56,561 nt of DNA from Nitratiruptor sp. (GCA_009659925.1 PUXW01000017.1:1-56561); one strand, 5' to 3'; counted from the stretch's first letter, positions 26,990 to 35,401 are shown. Notes: a model not told the origin generated them from the sequence alone. Program-made: numbers and translations.

Positions 26990-28642
26990 ATGATCGATCC
27001 AGCCTCCATCGAACGCCTCAAGAGCCTCGTCGACATCGTCGATGTCATCGGGAACTATATCGAACTCAAAAAGGCCGGCTCCAACTACAAGGCTCTGTGC
27101 CCCTTCCACGACGAGAAGACCCCCAGCTTCGTCGTGAGCCCAAGCCGCCAGCGTTTCCACTGCTTCGGATGTGGGGTAGGGGGAGATGTCATCCAGTTCG
27201 TCATGGAGTATGAGAAGCTCTCCTATCCTGAAGCCATCGAGAAGATCGCCACCCTCTACAACTTCTCCCTCACCTACACCAAAACTCCAAAGGAGCGCCC
27301 TCTCCTCCAAGCCCTGGAAGCCATCCAGCAACTTTACACCGATACCCTCCCCAACCACCCCCAAGCCATGGACTATCTCGCGGGGCGAGGGGTCAGCCGC
27401 AACTCGATAGAGCGCTTCGGCCTCGGATTTGCCCCGGCTTCTCCAGAGCAAATAGCCCACCTTCGAAAATGCAACATTCCCCTGCAGGGAGCTATCGAGG
27501 CTGGAATTCTGGCCAAGGGAGAGGGGGGAGAGCCATACGCTCGGATACGCGATCGCATCACCTTCCCGATCCATACCCCCACAGGTCTGCTTGTTGGCTT
27601 TGGTGGGCGCACCCTGGGCACTCATCCGGCCAAATACCTCAACACCCCCCAAACCAAACTCTTCAACAAGTCCAAACTCCTCTACGGCTACCACCTGGCC
27701 AAGGAGACCATCTACAAGGAGCGCCGCCTCATCCTGTGCGAGGGCTATCTCGACGTCATCCTCCTCCACCAAGGGGGATTCACCAACGCCGTCGCTACCC
27801 TCGGCACGGCCCTCACCCCCCACCACCTCCCCCTTCTGCGCAAAGGGGAGCCCCAGATCATCCTGGCCTACGATGGGGATCGGGCCGGAGTGGCGGCAGC
27901 CATCAAGGCGGCCAAACTCCTGGCTCAAGCCGATCTGGATGGAGGTGTGGTCCTCTTTGAGCCCGGGGCCGATCCAGCCGACATGGTCCAGCAAGGGCGT
28001 CTCCAAGAGCTCGAGAAGCTCCTTCGCACCCCCAAACCCCTGATCGAATTCGTTCTGGAAGAGAGCCTCAAGGAGTTCGACCTAACCAACCCCAAAGAGA
28101 AGGAGCGCGCTTTAAAAGAGGCCATCACCTTCTTGCGGGGGCTCTCCCCCATCCTCCAGGAAGAGTACAAGGAGTTTCTCGCCGCCCTCCTCCAGATCCA
28201 TCCAGCCAAGATTCCCCTCAAGCCCAAGGATCCCCTCCCCCCTCCCACCACCACGATCGCCGATCCCAAAGAGCTCAGCCTCATCAAGACGATGCTCCTC
28301 TTCCCTCAGACCATCGAGAGCGTCCTCGACCTCATCGATGTCACCCATCTCCGTTACCACCAAGAGGAGTTCCAAGCCATCCTCGAGGGCAACCTAGACC
28401 ATCCGAAGTTGCGCTCCATCCTCTTAGATGAGACCATTATCCCCTTTCAGCCCGAAGAGCTTGAAGAGGAGTTGACCACATTTTTGATACAATTTTACGA
28501 ACGCAAGATCAAGGAGGTGGCACACGCCCCCCTGGCCCTTGAGCAAAAGAGTTTCCTCATTCGGCGTTATCGGGATTGGATCTTGCAATTGAAACGAGGG
28601 GAGGTGCCCATTGGAGACGATACGGGCCTTGGCACTCTTTAG
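26990..28642 (+). CDS. dnaG: DNA primase
   Basis: Synthesises RNA primers at the replication fork. The 550-residue protein has the CHC2 zinc site Cys37, His40, Cys58, Cys61 (LCPFHDEKTPSF, FHCFGCG), the TOPRIM catalytic Glu251 (LILCEGYLDV) and Asp295/Asp297 (AYDGDRAG), then a C-terminal helicase-binding region. No ribosome-binding site precedes the ATG, and a TATAAT ends 6 bases upstream, so the mRNA may be leaderless. The 3' end overlaps the next gene by 32 bases. Confidence 0.97.
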   Translation: MIDPASIERLKSLVDIVDVIGNYIELKKAGSNYKALCPFHDEKTPSFVVSPSRQRFHCFGCGVGGDVIQFVMEYEKLSYPEAIEKIATLYNFSLTYTKTPKERPLLQALEAIQQLYTDTLPNHPQAMDYLAGRGVSRNSIERFGLGFAPASPEQIAHLRKCNIPLQGAIEAGILAKGEGGEPYARIRDRITFPIHTPTGLLVGFGGRTLGTHPAKYLNTPQTKLFNKSKLLYGYHLAKETIYKERRLILCEGYLDVILLHQGGFTNAVATLGTALTPHHLPLLRKGEPQIILAYDGDRAGVAAAIKAAKLLAQADLDGGVVLFEPGADPADMVQQGRLQELEKLLRTPKPLIEFVLEESLKEFDLTNPKEKERALKEAITFLRGLSPILQEEYKEFLAALLQIHPAKIPLKPKDPLPPPTTTIADPKELSLIKTMLLFPQTIESVLDLIDVTHLRYHQEEFQAILEGNLDHPKLRSILLDETIIPFQPEELEEELTTFLIQFYERKIKEVAHAPLALEQKSFLIRRYRDWILQLKRGEVPIGDDTGLGTL

Positions 28643-29603
28643 CGGCGGGCTGGATAGCCTCCTGGCGATGAAACTCATCATCGAACAGGGGGTGGAGGTG
28701 ATCGGCCTCTATTTCGACACCGGCTTTGGGAGCAAGGCCGAAGAGCAAAAGCGAGCCTACCTGGAGCGGGTCGCCAAGAAGATTGGAGCCAGACTGGAGG
28801 TGGTCGATATCCGGGACCAGTTTATCCAGGAGATCCTCTTCGATCCCAAGTATGGCTACGGCAAGAACTTCAACCCCTGTATCGACTGCCACGCCAACAT
28901 GTTTCGAATCGCCAAAGCCCTCTTACCCAAGTACGACGCCCACTTCCTCATTAGCGGGGAGGTGGTAGGGCAGCGCCCCATGAGCCAGCGCTTCGATGCC
29001 CTCAAAAAGGTGAACCTGCTCTCCCAAGCCGATGGTCTCATTGTCCGTCCCTTGAGTGCCAAGCTCTTACCCCCCACCATTCCCGAAGAGCGGGGCTGGA
29101 TCGATCGAGAACGACTCTTGGATATCCATGGCCGCAGTCGCCACCGCCAGATGGAACTTGCCAAAAAGTGGGGGATCGAAGAGTACGAGAGCCCAAGTGG
29201 AGGGTGCCTCCTCACCGATCCAGGCTTTGCCAGCAAGATCAAGGAGCACATCCGCTACCAACCCTTCGAGATTGAGGACATCGAAGTCCTCAAAGTGGGG
29301 CGCCACTTCCGTCTCCCTGAGGGAGCCAAGCTGGTGGTTGCCCGCAACCGCCATGAGAACGAACGGATAGCCTCCCTCGCCTTGACCAAGTACACCACCT
29401 TCCGCCTCCCCCTTCCAGGACCTCTCAGCCTCCTGAGCAAGGGGGCCTCCCAGGCTGATCGGGAACTTGCGGCCCGGATCGCCCTCACCTACTCCAAGGC
29501 CGACCCCAGCCAAACCTACCAAGTCCTCATCGAAGGGGAGCCCTTCCAAGTGGCCCCCTTCGCCACCAAAGGGGAGGCTCAAACCTATTTTGCCAAGGGA
29601 TAG
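28611..29603 (+). CDS. PP-loop ATPase related to tRNA thiolases (MnmA/ThiI-like)
   Basis: A 330-residue protein beginning with an ATP pyrophosphatase loop SGGLDS (11-16). Cys90-x-x-Cys93 (NPCIDCHANMFRIAK) and Cys199 (SPSGGCLLTDPGF) occupy the positions of the catalytic cysteines of 2-thiouridylases. The substrate is unproven and it may not be MnmA itself. The start is TTG 28611, with GGGGAGGTG just upstream inside dnaG; a later ATG would remove the PP-loop. It ends 1 base before dgkA. Confidence 0.8.
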   Translation: METIRALALFSGGLDSLLAMKLIIEQGVEVIGLYFDTGFGSKAEEQKRAYLERVAKKIGARLEVVDIRDQFIQEILFDPKYGYGKNFNPCIDCHANMFRIAKALLPKYDAHFLISGEVVGQRPMSQRFDALKKVNLLSQADGLIVRPLSAKLLPPTIPEERGWIDRERLLDIHGRSRHRQMELAKKWGIEEYESPSGGCLLTDPGFASKIKEHIRYQPFEIEDIEVLKVGRHFRLPEGAKLVVARNRHENERIASLALTKYTTFRLPLPGPLSLLSKGASQADRELAARIALTYSKADPSQTYQVLIEGEPFQVAPFATKGEAQTYFAKG

Positions 29604-29604
29604 G

Positions 29605-29973
29605 ATGCACAACAAACCCCGCTACCACCTCTTCCACAACGCCCGCTACGCCTTGGAAGGGCTCTTGCAGGTTTTCATCAAGGAGCGCTCCTTCCAGATC
29701 GAGGTCCTCCTCTTCCTCCTTTTGAGTCTCGGGCTCTGGCTTGCTCCAGTGAGCCTCTTGTCCAAGGTCATCCTCCAAACCTCCCTTTTCATCCCCCTCA
29801 TCGCCGAGCTCTTCAACAGCGCCATCGAGGGGGTCGTCGACCTCATCACCCAGGAGCGCCACCCCTTGGCCAAGTATGCCAAGGATGCCGGAGCCGCAGG
29901 GGTCCTCCTCTCCCTCCTCGTGACCTTGGGAATTTGGGTGGGGGTTTGCATTTTCGAATTTTTTTCGCTATAA
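29605..29973 (+). CDS. dgkA: Diacylglycerol kinase
   Basis: Small integral membrane kinase that phosphorylates diacylglycerol released during envelope turnover. The 122-residue protein has three expected membrane helices and the active-site segment AELFNSAIEGVVDLIT with Glu68, Asn71 and Glu75, followed by KYAKDAGAAGVLLSLL. The ATG at 29605 lies directly after the previous stop. Confidence 0.93.
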   Translation: MHNKPRYHLFHNARYALEGLLQVFIKERSFQIEVLLFLLLSLGLWLAPVSLLSKVILQTSLFIPLIAELFNSAIEGVVDLITQERHPLAKYAKDAGAAGVLLSLLVTLGIWVGVCIFEFFSL

Positions 29974-29974
29974 T
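29946..29974 (+). promoter_or_regulatory. Promoter of tRNA-Ala
   Basis: TTGCAT (29946-29951) and a perfect TATAAT (29969-29974) are 17 bases apart, with a T-rich spacer. The start would be near 29981, 12 bases before the mature tRNA. The -10 overlaps the dgkA stop codon, so this tRNA is transcribed independently. Confidence 0.75.
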
Positions 29975-29992
29975 TTCACCAACCAAGCAGAT

Positions 29993-30068
29993 GGGCCCTT
30001 AGCTCAGCTGGGAGAGCGCTGCGCTGGCAGCGCAGAGGTCGCCGGTTCGAACCCGGCAGGGTCCACCA
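29993..30068 (+). tRNA. tRNA-Ala (GGC)
   Basis: Complete 76-base cloverleaf: acceptor arms GGGCCCT and AGGGTCC (one G-T pair), D arm GCTC/GAGC, anticodon stem CTGCG/CGCAG with loop CTGGCAG (anticodon GGC), T arm GCCGG-TTCGAAC-CCGGC, and an encoded CCA. The 112 bases between it and the next stop (30069-30180) contain nothing I can identify. Confidence 0.97.
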
Positions 30069-30180
30069 AGAGTGCCTTCCACTACCATCAATTCTCCACT
30101 TCCGTAGCCATCCATCCAATTCGAAACAGCTCTCTTCCCAGAGAAAACTTTTCCAGGATCAATACTCCCCCAAGCCAGGC

Positions 30181-31251
30181 TTAGGGGATATTGAGGGCGC
30201 TTTTAGGCCGTTCGCGAAGGAGACGGACGTTGGTTGCCCCTTTGGGAAGGGGGATTACCTTCGTGCGTTCGATCCAGCGCTCGGGAAGCCGTACCTCTTT
30301 CCCACGAATGGTAATTGTTGTCGGAGCCACCCGAGATTCATAGGTGATCTTGACCCCCCATACCTTGTTGCCAAAGCGATTGCGAAACTCTCCGGGCCCT
30401 TCCATTCGGAGATTGCGGTATTCGGCTGGAAGGTAGACCCGCTTGGCATACTCCCTCTTGCGTCGGGGATGGTAGTAGACCAGCCAGACAATCTGTCCCC
30501 CACCCTTGTAGCGCTCCTGGGATGGAATGAGGGTCTGGGCCTTCTCCTCCTCTTCCAAAAGCTTCTTGAGGTACTCCTCCGCCCCCTCTTGGCCAAAGTC
30601 CTCTTCGCTGATCGCCTCGAAATAGCCATCCCATCCATGGACTTCGCTGATGATGTTGGCCAACTCGACACTGCGCTCCTTCTCCAACTCCACCAGCCGA
30701 TCGATGGCCCCAAGTAACCCTGGATCGAAGTGGGCATGGAAGCTCTCCAGGTAGGGCAAAACAGAGAGGATATCGACCCCCCGTTTGAGCCGCTCCAAGC
30801 AGGGGAGATCTTCACACACCACCATCGCTTTACGCAGTTCACAAAACTCGTTGCGCAAGAACTCCAGGATCTCCTGGGGCTCGTGGAGGTTCAAGAGGCT
30901 CTGTTCCAACTCTTCCAAGACCTCTTCAGGAATCTTGCGCAGCTGCTCCTCGATATCGATGTCGCTCCGCCATGGGTGGTACTCTTTGGAGTAGCCCTTG
31001 AACTTGGCGATGATGTTGGCCTCCTTGACGCTGACCCGATTCTCCTCCAAGGCCACCTGGCGCAACTCCTCGATCCGATCACCAAAGCGCTTCTGCCAGA
31101 AAGGGGAGTAGGTGAGGGTGCACAGGTAGTCGCTACGCTTCTTGAGCTCGGTCAGTTGAGCTTCGCTGGTGACCACCATCATCTCGTCTCGAATGAGGCA
31201 GTTGATCCGTCGGATATCTTGAGGTCCCTCCACTTTGGAATAGATCGCCAT
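30181..31251 (-). CDS. Protein of unknown function
   Basis: I do not recognise this gene. From ATG 31251 it encodes 356 residues, soluble and mostly helical: a Glu/Leu-rich central part with a possible coiled coil, then a basic, beta-rich C-terminal quarter (ending near ERTKVIPLPKGATNVRLL). No signal peptide or cofactor motif is visible. ATG 31251 has an ideal AAGGAGG site 5 bases upstream. The frame stays open to a stop just past 31364, with a TTG at 31317 as the only other in-frame start before an ATG at 31269, so a longer N-terminus is possible. It is convergent with tRNA-Ala. Confidence 0.65.
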   Translation of the reverse strand: MAIYSKVEGPQDIRRINCLIRDEMMVVTSEAQLTELKKRSDYLCTLTYSPFWQKRFGDRIEELRQVALEENRVSVKEANIIAKFKGYSKEYHPWRSDIDIEEQLRKIPEEVLEELEQSLLNLHEPQEILEFLRNEFCELRKAMVVCEDLPCLERLKRGVDILSVLPYLESFHAHFDPGLLGAIDRLVELEKERSVELANIISEVHGWDGYFEAISEEDFGQEGAEEYLKKLLEEEEKAQTLIPSQERYKGGGQIVWLVYYHPRRKREYAKRVYLPAEYRNLRMEGPGEFRNRFGNKVWGVKITYESRVAPTTITIRGKEVRLPERWIERTKVIPLPKGATNVRLLRERPKSALNIP

Positions 31252-31370
31252 TCCAGCCTCCTTGTCCATATTTGCAAGGACGATGGTGCCAGCTAGACGC
31301 TCCCCTAGAGCCTCCAATTGCCCGTTGGTCGCTCCTCCAGCAAAGCCCCACCGACCATCGCCATGGAAAT

Positions 31371-31400
31371 ATTATAGTGAAAATCCCGAAAGGGGGGCAA
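31371..31400 (-). promoter_or_regulatory. Promoter of the unknown gene at 30181-31251
   Basis: TTGCCC (31395-31400) and TATAAT (31371-31376) are 18 bases apart on the minus strand. The start is expected near 31364, which is also the first base of an ATG out of frame with the main ORF. The leader to ATG 31251 would be about 113 bases. Confidence 0.65.
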
Positions 31401-31409
31401 GCAAACCCT

Positions 31410-33245
31410 CTACTGGCTCAAGAGCTCCCGATCCAACGAAAGCTCCTTCGCCCTTGAGGCGAAATAGCTGGCCACCAGGCTTTGCATCGAAGCGGTCACC
31501 TCGGGATAGGTTGGCCGCAGGAGGGAGCCATGCTCTCCGTAGGCATACTTGACGAGGTAGGGTCGCTCCTGCAAGGGGAAGGAAGCTGCCAAGATGTTGA
31601 CCGCCCCCATCTCACGGGCAAGAGGTTCGGTCCCGCTTAACGGAGCTTCCAAGACGCGGTTGGGGATCACCTCATCGCCCACCACCTCCAGGAGCAAGAG
31701 GGGATGGCGGGTTAGCTTGGAGCCGTAGTTGATGGGATCGGCATCGTCCAGTAGGGTTTGAGCCAGCAGGAGATAGCGCTCATACTCCTTGCTGCCAGGT
31801 TCAATACCCTCCCTTTGCAAGGCCTCTTCGATGAGAGGGGCAAAGGTTTTGGAGTGGGCTAGGAGTTGGGCGATCCCTCCCCCAGGATTGGCCAAGACGG
31901 CCGCTGGAAGGGGGTGCTGGCTCAAGTAGGGGATGGGGACCATCGCCCCTAGGGAGTGGCCCAGCAGGTAGATCCGATCGGGATCAAAGCCCATACCATC
32001 CGGCCCCTTGAAGCGCTGAAGGGCCACCCGCAAGGCGGCAAGATCGGCACTGCTTTGGAGCATGTTGTCCCTGGAGATGGCTGGGTTGGCTAGGTTGATG
32101 TACCAGCTCCCACTAGGGTCGATGTTCCCATCGGCTCCAGCCATCCTGGTCCCATTCTCCATGAGATCCAGATCGAAGGTGCGCTCAAAGGAGGCCATAT
32201 AGAAGGGATTGGACGGATCGCTGATCCCATGGAGGGGCAAATCGATGGCCACCACCGCATGGCAGATCTTGGCGAGGGTAGGGGCTATGGCCAAAAGGGC
32301 TGTACGATCCTTTGTGATTCCATGGAGGAAGATGACGACGGGCCAGCCAGAGGGGGGCATTGGGCAGTGGCTAGGGATGGAGGCGAGGACAGGGATGGAG
32401 CGGCGTTGGGGATCGTCCAGATCCATTCCCTTGTGCAAGGGGGCCGTCGGATCCGATGGGCTCGGGGTGGCGAGGAAGTAGGGGAGGTTGTGGAGGAGTC
32501 CGGTATAGAGGCGATCAATAGGGGGCATTTCGTTGGCTACGCCGGCCATCGTCAAAGCCTGATGGCTTGAGAGCCCCGTCGGCCAAAGCTCCATAGCGAC
32601 AGAACTATAGTAGTCGGCTTCGAGGAGTCTGGCTACCCGGGCCCCGATGGTCTGGGTAGGAAAATCCCAGATAGCTATGGTATCGTCCTTGGAGCGTCGG
32701 GTAAGATGGAGGAGCTCTTGGGTGATGGGCTTGAAGGGGGCTAGTCCGGGATCTGGGGCAATTTCTGGATCCAACAGGGAGCGCCAATTCCTATCGCTCT
32801 CGAGCAAAGCTCCATCGACGTCGACGATCCCCCGATCGAGGGCAACGATGTAGCGTTGCCCCCCCTCGAGAGGACGCTGAAGGAGGAGAACAATCCGATC
32901 TCTCTGGGCAATGGGGAGGAAGTGGGGAAACTCTTGGAGCCCATCCCGCTCTACCTTGTAGATGTGGATGCGCCCCTGGGCCGAAGCAGGATCGATCAGG
33001 GTCGTCGTCCCAATGGTGATGGGAGCCGTCGTCGAGAAACCATCGAGCCGGCTCAACTCCTGGAGTAGAGGAGAATCGGGGCTCTCTCGACCTTTTGAAG
33101 CCAAGGAGAAGAAGCGGCTGGGAAAGGGAAAGGCCCCTCTTGGCAGATCAAGAACGACCTCTCCCCCCTTTTCCATAGCCCGATCCCCTCCACAACCGAG
33201 GAACAAGAGCAACCCCCCAAGGAGCAAGGTCTTCCACAACCACAT
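31410..33245 (-). CDS. Surface or periplasmic lipoprotein lipase/esterase (VolA/Pla-1-like)
   Basis: A 611-residue predicted lipoprotein: hydrophobic start MWLWKTLLLGGLLLFLGCGG with a lipobox and Cys18. The second half is an alpha/beta hydrolase with the oxyanion segment VVIFLHGITKD (about 304-314) and the nucleophile elbow GHSLG (Ser431). The layout resembles the VolA/Pla-1/cef extracellular lipases, which have an N-terminal lipase-associated domain; substrate not known. ATG 33245 has GAAAGGGGG upstream; an in-frame ATG at 33281 would spoil the signal sequence. Confidence 0.82.
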   Translation of the reverse strand: MWLWKTLLLGGLLLFLGCGGDRAMEKGGEVVLDLPRGAFPFPSRFFSLASKGRESPDSPLLQELSRLDGFSTTAPITIGTTTLIDPASAQGRIHIYKVERDGLQEFPHFLPIAQRDRIVLLLQRPLEGGQRYIVALDRGIVDVDGALLESDRNWRSLLDPEIAPDPGLAPFKPITQELLHLTRRSKDDTIAIWDFPTQTIGARVARLLEADYYSSVAMELWPTGLSSHQALTMAGVANEMPPIDRLYTGLLHNLPYFLATPSPSDPTAPLHKGMDLDDPQRRSIPVLASIPSHCPMPPSGWPVVIFLHGITKDRTALLAIAPTLAKICHAVVAIDLPLHGISDPSNPFYMASFERTFDLDLMENGTRMAGADGNIDPSGSWYINLANPAISRDNMLQSSADLAALRVALQRFKGPDGMGFDPDRIYLLGHSLGAMVPIPYLSQHPLPAAVLANPGGGIAQLLAHSKTFAPLIEEALQREGIEPGSKEYERYLLLAQTLLDDADPINYGSKLTRHPLLLLEVVGDEVIPNRVLEAPLSGTEPLAREMGAVNILAASFPLQERPYLVKYAYGEHGSLLRPTYPEVTASMQSLVASYFASRAKELSLDRELLSQ

Positions 33246-33299
33246 GGCATGCCCCCTTTCTTCTATTTTAAGAGTTTCCATGCTAAGCTATTGTCCATC

Positions 33300-33305
33300 A
33301 ATTAT
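33300..33305 (-). promoter_or_regulatory. -10 box of the lipase gene
   Basis: Perfect TATAAT on the minus strand, giving a start near 33293 and a leader of about 48 bases. It lies in the 76-base divergent space shared with hemJ, where the plus-strand TTGTCC...TTATAC may serve hemJ. Confidence 0.5.
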
Positions 33306-33321
33306 ACCCAAAGGAGTGGGG

Positions 33322-33756
33322 ATGGCCTACTACAACTGGATCCTAGCCTTCCATGTGATGGCGGTGATCAGCTGGATGGCGATGCTCTTCTATCTGCCCA
33401 GACTCTTCGTCTACCATGTGGAGCATCGCGAGAACGAGGGGTTTGTCCAAGTTGTCAAAATCCAAGAGGCCAAACTCTACCGCTACATCGGAATTCCCGC
33501 CTTCTGGGCCACCCTTTTGAGCGGTACGACTCTCATCGCCCTCAATCCAGCCCTCTTCAAAAGTGGCCTCTGGCTCCATATCAAATTGAGCGCCGCCCTC
33601 GCCCTCCTCCTCTATCACCTCTCCCTAGGATTCTTCCTCAAGCGGCTGGCCCAGGATCGGTGTACCAAGAGCGGGCGCTTCTTTCGGATCTACAACGAGA
33701 TACCCACACTCCTCATGATCATCATCGTCACCATGGCCGTGGTCAAACCGGTATGA
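33322..33756 (+). CDS. hemJ: Protoporphyrinogen oxidase HemJ
   Basis: Membrane protein of 144 residues in the HemJ/UPF0093 family, which oxidises protoporphyrinogen IX in heme synthesis. Four hydrophobic helices are visible, with the conserved His11 (AFHVMAVISWMAMLFYLPRL) and the FVYHVEH motif (His32). The start follows AAGGAGTGGGG. The stop overlaps the patatin start (ATGA). Heme supply fits the many c-type cytochromes expected in this lineage. Confidence 0.92.
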   Translation: MAYYNWILAFHVMAVISWMAMLFYLPRLFVYHVEHRENEGFVQVVKIQEAKLYRYIGIPAFWATLLSGTTLIALNPALFKSGLWLHIKLSAALALLLYHLSLGFFLKRLAQDRCTKSGRFFRIYNEIPTLLMIIIVTMAVVKPV

Positions 33757-34514
33757 AGCTGGCTCTCGCCCTTAGTGGAGGGGGGGCCAGGTGCGCCGCC
33801 CAGCTTGGCTATCTGGAACCGCTGATCAACGAACTGGGGATCACCATCGAGGCCTATAGCGGGAGCAGTGGAGGAGGAATCGCCGCCGCCCTCCTGGCCA
33901 AAGGCTACCACCCTCGAGAGGCCCTCCAACTCCTCCTAGAAACAGACTACTCCAAAATCGCTTGGGACCTTCGTAGGGGGATCTGGAACTTGGAGCCAAT
34001 GGAAGTGGAACTCCATCGGCTCGGGCTCGATCGCTTCGATCGCCTTACCGCCCCTTTGACCATCACCCTCACCCGCTTCCACGACCTGACCACCCACTAC
34101 CGCTCCCAGGGAGATCTGGCCCGTACCCTCCTGGCTGGGGCGGCTCTCATCCCCCTTTTCGCCCCCATCACCATCGACGGGGTCCTCTTTTGTGATGGAG
34201 GATTGAGTGACAACCTGCCCGTCACCCCCCTACGCTCTACGAGAAAAGAGCCCATTCTCGCCATCAACGTCAACCCCCGCCGCCTCCCGTTCCCCAATAC
34301 CATCCGAGGTAACCTCAAACGGGCGGCGATGGCCCTCTTCAACTCCAACATCCACCACTCCATCCCGAAGGCCACCTACTATGTCGAGATCCAAGAGTGT
34401 GGAGAGTATGGTATACTTGAGCGATCGAAACTCGCCCAAATCTATGGAATCGGCCAAAAAGCGGCCTACCAAGACCTTCGCCTCTGGGAGCAACGATGTG
34501 GGAGCGACTCTTAG
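33753..34514 (+). CDS. Patatin-like phospholipase
   Basis: A 253-residue serine hydrolase with a Ser-Asp dyad: oxyanion loop GGGAR (9-13), nucleophile elbow GSSGG (Ser39), and DGG (Asp148) in FCDGGLSDNLP. No signal peptide, so probably cytoplasmic or membrane-associated, acting on phospholipids or acyl esters. The resemblance is to the RssA-type small patatins. It is coupled to hemJ by an ATGA overlap and overlaps the next gene by 19 bases. Confidence 0.9.
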   Translation: MKLALALSGGGARCAAQLGYLEPLINELGITIEAYSGSSGGGIAAALLAKGYHPREALQLLLETDYSKIAWDLRRGIWNLEPMEVELHRLGLDRFDRLTAPLTITLTRFHDLTTHYRSQGDLARTLLAGAALIPLFAPITIDGVLFCDGGLSDNLPVTPLRSTRKEPILAINVNPRRLPFPNTIRGNLKRAAMALFNSNIHHSIPKATYYVEIQECGEYGILERSKLAQIYGIGQKAAYQDLRLWEQRCGSDS

Positions 34515-34987
34515 ACAAGATCATCGACTACCTCTTCGAACTACCCCGCTATCCCATGCGTTTTCGGGAACTCATGGAAGCCAATCGGATCTATGTGGAC
34601 CACCTCGATATCCGCCAAATTCCAGGAATCAAGTTCTGCCGCATCAAGCTCTACCTCCTCTACTTTATCATCTGGAACCTCATCCTCATCCCCCTCTCCC
34701 TCCTCTTTCACTCCTTCCTCGCCAGACTGGACTGCCATGTGGCCATTGTGCTGGCTATCCTCTTTACCCTCCTCTTCTTTGGGACCTACAAGATCTTCGA
34801 GGAGCGCCTCAAGGAGCGGGCGGCCAGACGGCTCATCAAAGAGGCTTGGAACAACTACCTCCCCCACTTCCCCTACGAAAAGTACCAGGAGCGGGTAGCC
34901 CAAATCTATAAAGAGGCCCTGGATCGGGAGATCCCAAGGCGCAAGATCGAGCAGTTCGTCATCGACTCGATCGTCGAGTCCAAGTGA
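34496..34987 (+). CDS. Hypothetical protein with two membrane helices
   Basis: A 163-residue protein I do not recognise. An amphipathic start (WERLLDKIIDYLFELPRYPM) is followed by two hydrophobic segments (about 51-72 and 80-99) forming a hairpin, then a charged helical C-terminus predicted to be cytoplasmic. It is the third gene of the hemJ-patatin run and may anchor or modify the patatin, which is inference. Its last 29 bases overlap the convergent gene. Confidence 0.75.
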   Translation: MWERLLDKIIDYLFELPRYPMRFRELMEANRIYVDHLDIRQIPGIKFCRIKLYLLYFIIWNLILIPLSLLFHSFLARLDCHVAIVLAILFTLLFFGTYKIFEERLKERAARRLIKEAWNNYLPHFPYEKYQERVAQIYKEALDREIPRRKIEQFVIDSIVESK

Positions 34988-35375
34988 CCTTGGTCCCAAA
35001 GCCGAGGCGGTTGGCAGTCCATTTGAGCCACTCCAGCTCAATAGCCCAGTAGGAGGCCCCCATGAACCGGGCCAGGGGGAAGGCTTGGAGGTAGTAGTCC
35101 CGCTCCTCCTTGCTGGCCAGACGCACCGATCCACGAAATTGGATCCCTTCGATCTCTTGGATCCGGGAAGTACAGTTGTGGATGGTACCGGCCACTTGGG
35201 GATTGATCTGGAAGAGCTGGACATGGTAACTTTTGGGCTGGGAGGCGCAAAGGAGGGTCATATTCGGATGGTAGAAGCGATAGAAACAGTTGGCCGCGTA
35301 GGCTCCTTCGGGCCCTTGGAGGGCGATGTTGAGAATGTGCTGGTTATCCAAAAAGGCTATAATTGCGCTATCCAT
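34959..35375 (-). CDS. Pyridoxamine 5'-phosphate oxidase-like flavin-binding protein (YhbP/UPF0306-like)
   Basis: A 138-residue split-barrel protein: MDSAIIAFLDNQHILNIALQ, AYAANCFYRFYHPNMTLL and GTIHNCTSRIQEIEGIQFRG match the YhbP-type family, whose members often bind flavin but are largely uncharacterised. I start at ATG 35375; a GTG at 35381 is possible. The upstream region is shared with the tamA promoter, which lies inside this gene's 5' end. Confidence 0.75.
   Translation of the reverse strand: MDSAIIAFLDNQHILNIALQGPEGAYAANCFYRFYHPNMTLLCASQPKSYHVQLFQINPQVAGTIHNCTSRIQEIEGIQFRGSVRLASKEERDYYLQAFPLARFMGASYWAIELEWLKWTANRLGFGTKVTWTRRSSR
35358..35363 (+). promoter_or_regulatory. -10 box of tamA-tamB
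   Basis: TATAAT in AAAAAGGCTATAATTGCGC on the plus strand, within the first codons of the divergent YhbP-like gene. The start would be near 35370, 32 bases before the tamA TTG. Confidence 0.5.
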
Positions 35376-35401
35376 ACCCACAATTGTACCAAGGATCGCC
35401 C

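Noticed and set aside
26972-28006. 344-codon minus-strand frame opposite dnaG
   Set aside because: Shadow of the dnaG coding strand. The product is Gly/Glu/Val-rich without domains and has no promoter or ribosome-binding site.
29993-30180. tRNA-Ala as a possible integration site with an adjacent unknown gene
   Set aside because: No integrase, no repeated tRNA 3' end, and no change of base composition or coding style nearby.
31347-31352. The G run GGGG as a phase-variable tract
   Set aside because: Four G's are too few for the slippage known in Campylobacter and Helicobacter contingency genes (usually eight or more). Kept only as a possible sequence error in the finding on this gene.
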